Of a stretch of 20,415 nucleotides of DNA, positions 13,715 through 20,415 are shown in pieces. Position 1 is the stretch's first letter. Each line of letters starts with the position of its first letter. Both the position numbers and the translations under genes were made by a program. The notes beneath the pieces are model-generated. The model had not been told where the DNA came from. It was given only the letters and a program-made list of their open reading frames with translations, and ran no database searches. The DNA comes from a virus. The stretch spans positions 1 to 20,415 of IMG/VR virus record IMGVR_UViG_3300042924_000462. The stretch is one strand, 5' to 3'.

Positions 13715-15244
13715 ATGTTAGGTTTTTATCCGCTGTCATCCGCTCCGCTTAGTTCGAGCGACATTTTTACAGCTAGTGTAGTCATAACGGTCCCCGTCAC
13801 GGGCGTTTCTGCCACGGGAGCTGTTGGGACTGTTTCAGTCACGGGGACTGCCGTTGTTCCCGTCACGGGCATTTTTGCCACTGGGGCTGTTGGGACTGTT
13901 TCGGTCACGGGGACTGCCGTTGTTCCCGTCACGGGCGTTTTTGCCACGGCGGCTGTCGGCACAGTCACTGTTGCGGCATCCACCGACGTTCCCGTCACGG
14001 GCGTTTCTGCCACTGGGGCTGTTGGGACTGTTTCGGTCACGGGGACTGCCGTTGTTCCCGTCACGGGCGTATCTGCCACAGGTACTGCCGGAACGGCTGT
14101 GGTTTCAACCTTCGCTGACGTTCCGGTCACAGGCCTCTCCGCCACGGGCGAGATTGGAACTGTTGCTGTTGCGGCATCCACCGACGTTCCCGTCACGGGC
14201 GTTTCTGCCACAGGTGCTGTTGGCACTGTCGTAGTCTCAATCCCGGTTGACGTCCCTGTCACTGGCGTAGCTGCCACGGGGGCTGTTGGAACTGTTGCTG
14301 TCACGGGCACCGCCCTTGTCCCTGTCACGGGCGTATCTTCCACGGGGGCTGTTGGCACTGTCGTAGCCTCAATCCTCATTGACGTCCCTGTCACGGGCGT
14401 ATCTGCCACGGGCGCTGTCGGTAGTGTCTTGGTAGCCGTTCCCGGAGTTACCCCTGTCGAGGGCGTATCTGCCACGGGCGCTGTTGGCAGTGTCTTGGTC
14501 TTCGCGGGTTCTGTCATTGTCCCTGTCACTGGCGTAGCTTCCACGGGAGATGTTGGAACTGCTGCGGCCACGGGCACCGCCCTTGTCCCTGTCACGGGAG
14601 TTTCCGCAACCGGGTCTGTTGGAACTGTCGTAGTCTCAACTCTTGTCGACGTCTTGCTGACAGGCGTATCTGCCACTGGCGCTGTCGGTGACGTTGAGGC
14701 GGGGGATATTGTCAACGCCCCAGTGACAGGCGTTTCCGCAACCGGGTCCGTTGGCTCAGTTGCCGTTGAGGGCTCTGCTCTGGTGGCGCTTAGCGGGGTC
14801 TCCGCAACAGGCGTTGTTGGCGCGATCCCCTTCAACACGTCGGTGCTTGTGACTGGCGTCTCGGCCTCAGGCTTTGTCGGCACCGTCTTTATCTGGACCC
14901 AGATTGTCCCTGCACCAGCGACCAATTGGGACCCCATTAGCCCGGCGGTGACCACGACGTGGGGTACTCTTTTTCCTGCCCCCGGCTCCGTCTGGGCGCA
15001 AGTTTCCCCTGCCCCGCCCACCGCGTGGAGCGCTTTTTCCCCTGCCCCCGGAACAACGTGGGCGCAGGTTACTCCGGTCGCGGCTGACTCGTGGACAGCC
15101 GTCTCGCCCTCTGCCCCCACCTCATGGAACGGTATTACCCCTGCTCCCGGTTCGACGTGGACGCAGGTCAATACAGATGCTATAAATTCATGGACCGAGG
15201 TGCAACCAGCACCGTCCACCACTTGGACAAACATCGCGGCGTAA
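13715..15244 (+). CDS. Two-part repeat protein: 17 x 22-residue and 10 x 11-residue units
   Basis: A 509-residue protein with GGAGGTG at 13704-13710. After 25 residues, residues 26-397 are 17 tandem units of 22 (20-23) residues with consensus VPVTGVSATGAVGTVxVxGT, an all-beta Val/Thr/Gly repeat. Residues 399-508 are 10 exact-length units of 11 residues, PAPxTxWxxVx, each with Trp at the seventh place. No membrane segment, signal peptide or catalytic motif appears. The first unit can be split into two 11-residue halves, so both parts share a period of 11. The regular strands suggest a fibrous beta structure and the Trp units a hydrophobic or carbohydrate-facing ladder. I think it is a fibre or virion surface protein, from position among fibre genes; no family is firmly recognised. 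Confidence 0.82.
   Translation: MLGFYPLSSAPLSSSDIFTASVVITVPVTGVSATGAVGTVSVTGTAVVPVTGIFATGAVGTVSVTGTAVVPVTGVFATAAVGTVTVAASTDVPVTGVSATGAVGTVSVTGTAVVPVTGVSATGTAGTAVVSTFADVPVTGLSATGEIGTVAVAASTDVPVTGVSATGAVGTVVVSIPVDVPVTGVAATGAVGTVAVTGTALVPVTGVSSTGAVGTVVASILIDVPVTGVSATGAVGSVLVAVPGVTPVEGVSATGAVGSVLVFAGSVIVPVTGVASTGDVGTAAATGTALVPVTGVSATGSVGTVVVSTLVDVLLTGVSATGAVGDVEAGDIVNAPVTGVSATGSVGSVAVEGSALVALSGVSATGVVGAIPFNTSVLVTGVSASGFVGTVFIWTQIVPAPATNWDPISPAVTTTWGTLFPAPGSVWAQVSPAPPTAWSAFSPAPGTTWAQVTPVAADSWTAVSPSAPTSWNGITPAPGSTWTQVNTDAINSWTEVQPAPSTTWTNIAA
13790..14905 (+). repeat. 66-bp tandem repeats encoding 22-residue units (17 copies)
   Basis: Seventeen in-frame units, most 66 bases long, run without interruption. 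Units 1, 2 and 4 are nearly identical in DNA as well as protein. Later units diverge mainly in the last eight residues, while the VTGVSATGxVGxV core is kept. Such DNA similarity favours copy-number change by recombination or slippage. Confidence 0.9.
14909..15238 (+). repeat. 33-bp tandem repeats encoding Trp-containing 11-residue units (10 copies)
   Basis: Ten consecutive units of exactly 33 bases encode PAPATNWDPIS, PAVTTTWGTLF, PAPGSVWAQVS and so on. Trp is invariant, and Pro leads eight or nine units. The fixed length with diverged DNA suggests selection on the protein shape rather than recent duplication. Confidence 0.9.
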
Positions 15245-15253
15245 GGAGGCGAT

Positions 15254-17617
15254 ATGGCCAGCACGTATACAGCGAACAGCGGCATTGAGCTCATTGCAAG
15301 CGGCGAACAGTCCGGCACTTGGGGCACAACGACCAACACCAACCTGTCGATTGTTGACCGACTGGCGAACGGGGTTGGGGTGATTTCTCTCGCAGGTACA
15401 ACCCACACGCTGACCACCTCTGACGGGGTTCTCTCGGACGGGCAGTACGCGGTTCTGGTTTTTGTCGGGGCCCCTTCCGGCACGAACACGGTGACAATTT
15501 CGCCAAACGACGGGCAGCACGTCTACATCGTCAAGAACTCCTCTGGCGAAAGCGTGATCCTGACCCAAGGTTCTGGAGGCAACGTCACTGTAGCCAACGG
15601 CGACACCAAGGTTGTGTACTCCGACGGAACCGGAGCAGGGGCCGCGGTCGTAGACATCACCGCTGACTTCGCTATGTCGAGCGTCAAAATCACCGGGGGT
15701 TCGATCACCGGGATCACCGACCTTGCTATCGTGGACGGGGGCACTGGAGCGTCGGATGCGTCCACTGCCCGGACCAACCTCGGCCTCGCCATCGGCACGA
15801 ACGTGCAAGCCTACGACGCGGAGCTCACCGCCATTGCCGCTCTCGCAGTAGCCGATGGAAACATCATTGTCGGCAACGGCACGACTTGGGTCGCCGAAAG
15901 CGGCGCGACTGCCAGAACCTCTCTTGGTCTTTCCATCGGCACAGACGTACAGGCCTACGACGCCGGACTTCAGTCGATTTCCGGGCTGACGACGTCTGCC
16001 GATCAGATGATCTATACGACGGCTCTGGACACCTACGCCACCACGGGGCTCACCGCGGCTGGGCGAGCAATCCTTGACGACGCCGACGCCTCTGCTCAGC
16101 GCACGACCCTTGGCGTTGCCATCGGCACTGACGTGCAGGCGTATGATGCGGCGCTTCAGTCCATCTCTGGGCTGACGACGTCTGCAAACCAGATGATCTA
16201 CACGACGGCCCTCGACACCTACGCCACCACGGGCTTGACCGCTGCTGGCCGCGCCATTCTTGATGACGCCGACGCCTCTGCCCAACGCACGACCCTCGGC
16301 CTCGCCATTGGAACAAACGTGCAGGCCTACGATGCGGAGCTGACAGCCATCGCAGGACTCGCGGTCACCAATGGAAACTTCATTGTCGGCAACGGCACGA
16401 CGTGGGTTGCCGAAAGCGGCGCGACGGCGCGGACCTCTCTTGGCCTCGGCACGATGGCGACTCAGGCTGCGTCGTCTGTGACGATCACTGGCGGCTCTAT
16501 CACGGGCATTACCGATCTGGCTGTCGCTGATGGTGGAACCGGGGCGTCTGACGCGGGCACAGCTCGGACCAACCTCGGCCTTGCTATCGGCACGAACGTG
16601 CAGGCCTACGATGCGGGGCTGCAGTCGATCTCCGCCCTGACGACGTCTGCCGACCAGATGATCTACACGACGGCGCTCGATACCTACGCCACCACGGGGC
16701 TTACCGCGGCTGGTCGCGCTATCCTCGACGACGCGGATGCGTCTGCTCAACGCACGACTCTTGGCCTTGCCATCGGCACGAACGTGCAGGCCTACGACGC
16801 TGAGCTGACCGCCATCGCGGGTCTTGCGGTTACCGACGGAAACATCATTGTCGGCAACGGTACGACTTGGGTTGCCGAGAGCGGAGCGACGGCGCGAACC
16901 TCCCTTGGTCTCGCCATCGGCACAGACGTGCAGGCCTACGACGCTGAGCTGACCGCCATCGCAGCTCTTGCGGTTACCGACAGCAACTTCATTGTTGGTA
17001 ATGGTACGACTTGGGTTGCCGAGAGCGGCGCGACGGCGCGAACCTCCCTTGGTCTTGGAACCATCGCCACGCAGGATGCTTCTTCTGTGACGATCACGGG
17101 AGGCACCATCAACGGCACCGCCATTGGCGGGTCCACCGCCGCCGCGGGGGCATTTACCACGGTGTCTGCGTCAGGCGACGTGACGATTGCCGACAAGATT
17201 GTACACGATGGAGATACGAACACCTCCATTCGCTTCCCTGCCGTTGATACGGTGACTGTGGAGACTGCGGGGGTGGAGCGTCTAAGGGTTGCCCCTTCCG
17301 GCGACGTGACTTTCTCTAACGGAATTATTCAGACAGTCTTTGCTTTGTCCGGCACCACTCCTGCGTTGGACCCGACCAACGGCACGATCCAAACATGGAC
17401 GCTCACGGCCAGCTCGACCCCTACCGACAGCTTGGTTGCGGGCGAAAGCCTGACGTTGATGATCGATGATGGCACGGCCTACACAATCACGTGGCCGTCT
17501 GTGACGTGGAAGACTGACGGCGGAACCGCGCCGACGTTGAACACGACGGGGTTCACCGCTATCATCCTGTGGAAGGTTGGGTCCGTGCTGTACGGCGCTC
17601 GGGTGGGTAACGCATAA
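15254..17617 (+). CDS. Large repetitive tail fibre protein
   Basis: A 787-residue protein with AAGGAGG at 15243-15249. The N-terminus (ASTYTANSGIELIASGEQSG, then TWGTTTNTNLSIVDR and HVYIVKNSSGESVILTQGSG) is a domain I recall at the start of many marine phage fibres and probably anchors it to the tail. Residues about 185-607 are repeats marked by QAYDA. The C-terminal region has INGTAIGGSTAAAGAFTTVS (a common fibre motif) and ends TAIILWKVGSVLYGARVGNA, a conserved fibre terminus. It probably forms a trimeric fibre that contacts the host. It overlaps the next gene by one base (TAATG). No peptidase, endosialidase or lyase motif is seen. Confidence 0.88.
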   Translation: MASTYTANSGIELIASGEQSGTWGTTTNTNLSIVDRLANGVGVISLAGTTHTLTTSDGVLSDGQYAVLVFVGAPSGTNTVTISPNDGQHVYIVKNSSGESVILTQGSGGNVTVANGDTKVVYSDGTGAGAAVVDITADFAMSSVKITGGSITGITDLAIVDGGTGASDASTARTNLGLAIGTNVQAYDAELTAIAALAVADGNIIVGNGTTWVAESGATARTSLGLSIGTDVQAYDAGLQSISGLTTSADQMIYTTALDTYATTGLTAAGRAILDDADASAQRTTLGVAIGTDVQAYDAALQSISGLTTSANQMIYTTALDTYATTGLTAAGRAILDDADASAQRTTLGLAIGTNVQAYDAELTAIAGLAVTNGNFIVGNGTTWVAESGATARTSLGLGTMATQAASSVTITGGSITGITDLAVADGGTGASDAGTARTNLGLAIGTNVQAYDAGLQSISALTTSADQMIYTTALDTYATTGLTAAGRAILDDADASAQRTTLGLAIGTNVQAYDAELTAIAGLAVTDGNIIVGNGTTWVAESGATARTSLGLAIGTDVQAYDAELTAIAALAVTDSNFIVGNGTTWVAESGATARTSLGLGTIATQDASSVTITGGTINGTAIGGSTAAAGAFTTVSASGDVTIADKIVHDGDTNTSIRFPAVDTVTVETAGVERLRVAPSGDVTFSNGIIQTVFALSGTTPALDPTNGTIQTWTLTASSTPTDSLVAGESLTLMIDDGTAYTITWPSVTWKTDGGTAPTLNTTGFTAIILWKVGSVLYGARVGNA
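15806..17074 (+). repeat. Interspersed A/B repeats in the tail fibre gene
   Basis: QAYDA begins at 15806, 15950, 16136, 16322, 16601, 16787 and 16931. Two unit types are present: A, 144 bases (ELTAIAxLAV ... WVAESGATARTSLGL), and B, 186 bases (LQSISxLTTSAxQMIYTTAL ... DDADASAQRTTLG). The order is A-B-B-A-B-A-A, and the fourth unit carries an extra 135 bases that repeat an earlier SSVxITGGSITGITDLA block. Copies are near-identical in DNA. Confidence 0.88.
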
Positions 17618-19659
17618 TGATCGGAGCAAATCTTCTCAGCGCGACGTCGTCGTCTCAGGGTTCGAGGGCCATCGCCGTAGGCGTCACCTCTTGGCCTAAT
17701 TTGATGGTGTACTCGTGGAACAATGGGTTTGGGGGTTTGTTTAGCAGTCCATCCACACCTGTTCCCGGAACTGTTCGAGGTGTGGCTTTTAGTCCCGACG
17801 ACTCGGCCATCGCCGTAGCGCATCTTACCACCCCGTTTATCACGGCCTACCCTTGGACGGCCTCTGGGTTCGGGACTAAATACACCAACCCGGGAACGCT
17901 TCCTGCAAGTACGGGCAACGGCATAGCCTTTAGCGGCGACGGCTCCGCTGTCGCCGTGGCCCATGCCGTAACCCCCTTCGTCACGGCCTATCCTTGGTCT
18001 GGCTCTGGGTTTGGAAGCAAGTATGCCAACCCCGCCACGCTGCCTGCAGGCACTGGAGAGGATATTGCCTTCACCGCAGGCGGCTCGGCCGTAGCTGTGG
18101 TTCACCAAACCACCCCTTTCGTCACGGTCTATCCTTGGTCCGGCTCTGGGTTTGGGACTAAATACACCGACCCGGGAACGCTTCCTACAGGCACGGGCAA
18201 TGACGTGGCCTTTAGCCCTGATGGCTCCGCCGTGGCCGTGGCACACACCACCAGCCCGTTCATTTCGGTCTACCCTTGGTCCGGCTCCGGGTTTGGAAGC
18301 AAGTTCTCAGACCCCGCCGCCCTCCCCGGGAACATCGGGTTTGGCGTAACTTTTTCTCCAGACGGGTCCTACGTTGCCGTAGCGCACAGCGTCAGCCCGT
18401 TCATTTCGGTCTACCCTTGGTCCGGCTCCGGGTTCGGCACAAGATATGCAGACCCTGCCACGCTGCCTACTGGGAACAGCAGCGGTGTTGCATTCAGCAG
18501 TGACGGGTCGAGCATTGCTGTAACGCACATCAACGCCCCCTACGTTACGGCCTACCCTTGGTCTGGCGCTGGGTATGGGACTAAGTACGCCGACCCGACC
18601 GTTCTGCCAACCAGCGCTGCCAACAGCGTGGCCTTCTCCAATGTTGGCAACGCCCAGCCCGCGTATACCGAATACATCGCCGTGGTCACCGACGCGTCTC
18701 CTCGTGTTTTAGCCTATCCTTGGTCGGGGTCTGGTTTCGGAACAAAGTACGCCAACCCGGCCACACTTCCTCCATCTACATCCTTTGGCGTGGCTTTCAG
18801 TCCCGACGGTTCAGCGCTTGCGGTAGCCCACGACTCGGGATTTGGCGTAACCGTCTACCCATGGTCCGGCTCTGGTTTTGGTACCAAGTATGCCGACCCG
18901 GCCGTTTCACCCGGAAGTGGCAGAGGCATAACTTTCAGCCCTGATGGCTCGACTATCGCTCTGGCAGTAAGCGGCAGCCCTAACATCGCGGCCTACGCTT
19001 GGTCCGGTTCTGGGTTTGGGTCTAAGTACGCCAACCCGGCCACGCTTCCAACGGGCTCTGGAACCGGGATAGCTTTCAGCCCCGACGGCTCGGCTATCGC
19101 TGTATCTCACCAAACCACCCCCTTCATTACGGCCTACCCTTGGTCTGGTTCTGGGTTTGGAACCAAGTACGCCAACCCGGGAACGCTTCCACCGGGCGAC
19201 ACAGATGGTATAGCCTTCAGCGGCTCGGCTATTGCCGTTGTTCATAGCCTTACTCCTTTCGTCTCGGCCTACCCGTGGTCCGGCTCTGGGTTTGGCTCTA
19301 AGTATTCCAACCCCAGTACTCTCCCAGCCGGACAGGGGGGCGGAGTGGCCTTCAGCCCCGACGGCTCGGCTATCGCCGTAGCACACATAACAACCCCTTT
19401 CTTCTCCGCCTACCCTTGGTCTGGCTCTGGGTTTGGGACTAAATACACCAACCCGGGCGTACTTCCGGCGGGCACTGGGACTGCAGTGGCTTTTAGGTCT
19501 AACACAGGCTCCGACTTGGCTATGGCTTCCAGTTTTAGCAGCTATCTTTATGTTTACCCTAGACTTTCCGGAGGAGGCCCCGGTACTAAGTACGCAGACC
19601 CGTCCACGCTTCCAACGGGTATCACCCGTGACGTAACCTTTGGGCGAGTCATACTATAG
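17617..19659 (+). CDS. WD40-like beta-propeller protein, candidate receptor-binding protein
   Basis: A 680-residue protein made almost wholly of 14 tandem units of about 47 residues. The consensus is IAVAHxTTPFITAYPWSGSG, then FGTKYANPATLPTGTGxG, then VAFSPDGS. The FSPDGSxIAVAH part is typical of WD40-like blades, and YPWSGSGFGTKY is a strong extra signature. Thirteen units are clear; the first is degenerate (MVYSWNNGFGG) and the last is altered (VYPRLSGGGPG). Fourteen blades equals two seven-bladed rings. No signal peptide, membrane segment or enzyme motif appears. Coupled to the tail fibre upstream and followed by assembly-chaperone-type genes, it is most likely a virion adhesin. A cytoplasmic scaffold role is the alternative. 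Confidence 0.82.
   Translation: MIGANLLSATSSSQGSRAIAVGVTSWPNLMVYSWNNGFGGLFSSPSTPVPGTVRGVAFSPDDSAIAVAHLTTPFITAYPWTASGFGTKYTNPGTLPASTGNGIAFSGDGSAVAVAHAVTPFVTAYPWSGSGFGSKYANPATLPAGTGEDIAFTAGGSAVAVVHQTTPFVTVYPWSGSGFGTKYTDPGTLPTGTGNDVAFSPDGSAVAVAHTTSPFISVYPWSGSGFGSKFSDPAALPGNIGFGVTFSPDGSYVAVAHSVSPFISVYPWSGSGFGTRYADPATLPTGNSSGVAFSSDGSSIAVTHINAPYVTAYPWSGAGYGTKYADPTVLPTSAANSVAFSNVGNAQPAYTEYIAVVTDASPRVLAYPWSGSGFGTKYANPATLPPSTSFGVAFSPDGSALAVAHDSGFGVTVYPWSGSGFGTKYADPAVSPGSGRGITFSPDGSTIALAVSGSPNIAAYAWSGSGFGSKYANPATLPTGSGTGIAFSPDGSAIAVSHQTTPFITAYPWSGSGFGTKYANPGTLPPGDTDGIAFSGSAIAVVHSLTPFVSAYPWSGSGFGSKYSNPSTLPAGQGGGVAFSPDGSAIAVAHITTPFFSAYPWSGSGFGTKYTNPGVLPAGTGTAVAFRSNTGSDLAMASSFSSYLYVYPRLSGGGPGTKYADPSTLPTGITRDVTFGRVIL
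17668..19656 (+). repeat. 141-bp tandem repeats encoding 14 propeller-type units
   Basis: The Pro-Trp codons of successive units fall at 17851, 17992 and 18133, a spacing of exactly 141 bases, and the pattern continues to the end of the gene. Unit 7 is about eight residues longer (NAQPAYTEY insert), marking the mid-point between two sets of seven. Confidence 0.88.
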
Positions 19660-19677
19660 CCACAGAAGGAGGAATCC

Positions 19678-19941
19678 GTGGAAAACACTGAAGCACCTAA
19701 GACCCGTGAAGAAATCCTGCAAATGTCGCTCGAGGCCCGAGTGCAGGAGGTCATGCACTACCAGATCAACATCGACAACTACGTCATCGCCTTGAACGAG
19801 ATCGCAAAGTTGTCGCAAGAAGAACAAGCCGAGCTCTCCGAGTTCTCCAGCCAACTCCGTGGCCTGCTCGCCTCGGAAAAACTTGAGCAGAAGAAGGCAA
19901 AGATCATGCTCGAGGTCATCCGGCAGCAGGTCGAAGCGTAA
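19678..19941 (+). CDS. Small coiled-coil hypothetical protein (GTG start)
   Basis: An 87-residue protein starting at GTG 19678, with AAGGAGG at 19667-19673. It is Glu/Gln/Lys-rich and helical: TREEILQMSLEARVQEVMHY, then QINIDNYVIALNEIAKLSQE, then a long C-terminal helix (EKLEQKKAKIMLEVIRQQVE). The EVMHYQINIDNY element is familiar from phage fibre regions, without an assigned role. It may be a fibre-assembly partner or virion coiled coil. No membrane segment. Confidence 0.75.
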   Translation: MENTEAPKTREEILQMSLEARVQEVMHYQINIDNYVIALNEIAKLSQEEQAELSEFSSQLRGLLASEKLEQKKAKIMLEVIRQQVEA

Positions 19942-19969
19942 CCCGTCAAGCGAACAGAAAGGATACACA

Positions 19970-20415
19970 ATGTTCGTCAAGGCCACAAACGGCGCAATCG
20001 TCCAGTACCCCTACAGCGTAGGGCTGCTTCGCCGCGACAACCCCAACACCAGCTTCCCGAGGACCATCCCCGACGAGGTTCTGGCCGAGTACGGCGTGTA
20101 CGAGGTCAAGAGCCCCCCGGCCCCGGACCACGATCCGGAGACGCACTTCGTAGAGTATGCCCCTGTCCCAGCCCTTGTGGACGGGGCATGGGTGTACGTT
20201 CCGTCCGTGCGCCCGCTTTCCGTGGAGCAGCTCGCCGCGCGCACCGCTTCTCGGGCCTCGGGCATTCGCGCTGAGCGCGACACCCTTCTGGCCGCCACCG
20301 ACTGGACGGCGCTGTCGGATGTGACTATGAGCCCGGAGATGGCTGCCTACCGTCAGGCGCTTCGTGACGTCACGGCGCAGCCGGGTTTCCCGGACACCGT
20401 AACTTGGCCCGCAAA
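19970..20415 (+). CDS. Tail assembly chaperone-like protein (partial, cut at window end)
   Basis: ATG 19970 opens a frame still open at the last base (148 codons visible); AGAAAGGA lies at 19956-19963. The N-terminal part (FVKATNGAIVQYPYSVGLLR, then PRTIPDEVLAEYGVYEV) resembles the short lead-in common to fibre chaperones. The C-terminal part has SGIRAERDTLLAATDWTALS, then AAYRQALRDVTAQPGFPDTV, ending in WPAK. This RxxRDxLLxxTDWTxLxD ... YRQxLRD ... WP pattern matches what I know as the phage tail assembly chaperone family (Phage_tail_APC). These usually sit after the fibre gene and assist its folding or trimerisation. Nearly complete: the WP motif is normally close to the C-terminus. Confidence 0.8.
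   Translation, partial: MFVKATNGAIVQYPYSVGLLRRDNPNTSFPRTIPDEVLAEYGVYEVKSPPAPDHDPETHFVEYAPVPALVDGAWVYVPSVRPLSVEQLAARTASRASGIRAERDTLLAATDWTALSDVTMSPEMAAYRQALRDVTAQPGFPDTVTWPA

Noticed and set aside
13726-15489. 587-codon open frame on the - strand opposite the repeat protein
   Set aside because: It is a periodic antisense image of the 66-bp and 33-bp repeats; once one unit is open in that frame, all are.
15188-16750. 520-codon open frame on the - strand opposite the fibre gene
   Set aside because: Same cause: antisense of repeated units, Arg/Gly/Asp-rich, no recognisable fold, and no ribosome site noted.
13715-19659. Repeats considered as a CRISPR array or as a diversity-generating retroelement target
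   Set aside because: Repeats are coding, in frame and without unique spacers, and no reverse transcriptase or template repeat is in the window.

Overview
The window is one dense stretch of a tailed-phage (or prophage) late region. Every gene I can support lies on the + strand. Genes are separated by a few bases or overlap by ATGA, TGATG or TAATG, and the base composition is uniformly GC-rich. There is no tRNA, transposon, CRISPR, integrase or host gene. The gene set is a P22-type portal, two short head-to-tail adaptors, no tape measure, and a run of small conserved virion-type proteins. This points to a podovirus-like particle. I remember similar small proteins from marine phages, including phages of Alphaproteobacteria, so such a host is my guess; no homology search was possible.

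Head and packaging (1-7819): the last codons of an upstream gene, the terminase large subunit, an 831-residue portal protein, a small basic protein, a 70-residue protein, a GroES-like co-chaperonin, a probable scaffolding protein, two head-associated proteins, and a major capsid protein of Mu gpT type. A clear intrinsic terminator follows the capsid gene. It lies in the only sizeable intergenic gap (7820-7981), which holds further inverted repeats. No gene-free stretch exceeds 300 bases.

Connector and small virion proteins (7982-12407): two beta-rich small proteins, three tiny Lys/Gly-rich proteins, a head-to-tail adaptor, a conserved 101-residue protein, a second adaptor of the phage SU10 type, then four small proteins of which three look beta-rich.

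Adhesin and fibre region (12417-20415): a glycine-rich protein, a small conserved protein, a possible 25-residue Cys-rich protein, and three large proteins built almost wholly of repeats. These are a 509-residue protein with 17 units of 22 residues followed by 10 Trp-marked units of 11 residues; a 787-residue fibre with two interspersed unit types in the order A-B-B-A-B-A-A; and a 680-residue WD40-like protein with 14 units of 47 residues, which could form two seven-bladed propellers. A coiled-coil protein and a tail-assembly-chaperone-like protein, cut by the window end, follow.

Together the genes describe assembly from DNA packaging through capsid building and neck closure to host recognition. 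Replication, lysis and lysogeny genes are not in the window. The most interesting parts are the phage-encoded co-chaperonin among the head genes, the 14-blade candidate receptor binder, the 22/11-residue repeat protein, and the structured gap after the capsid gene.
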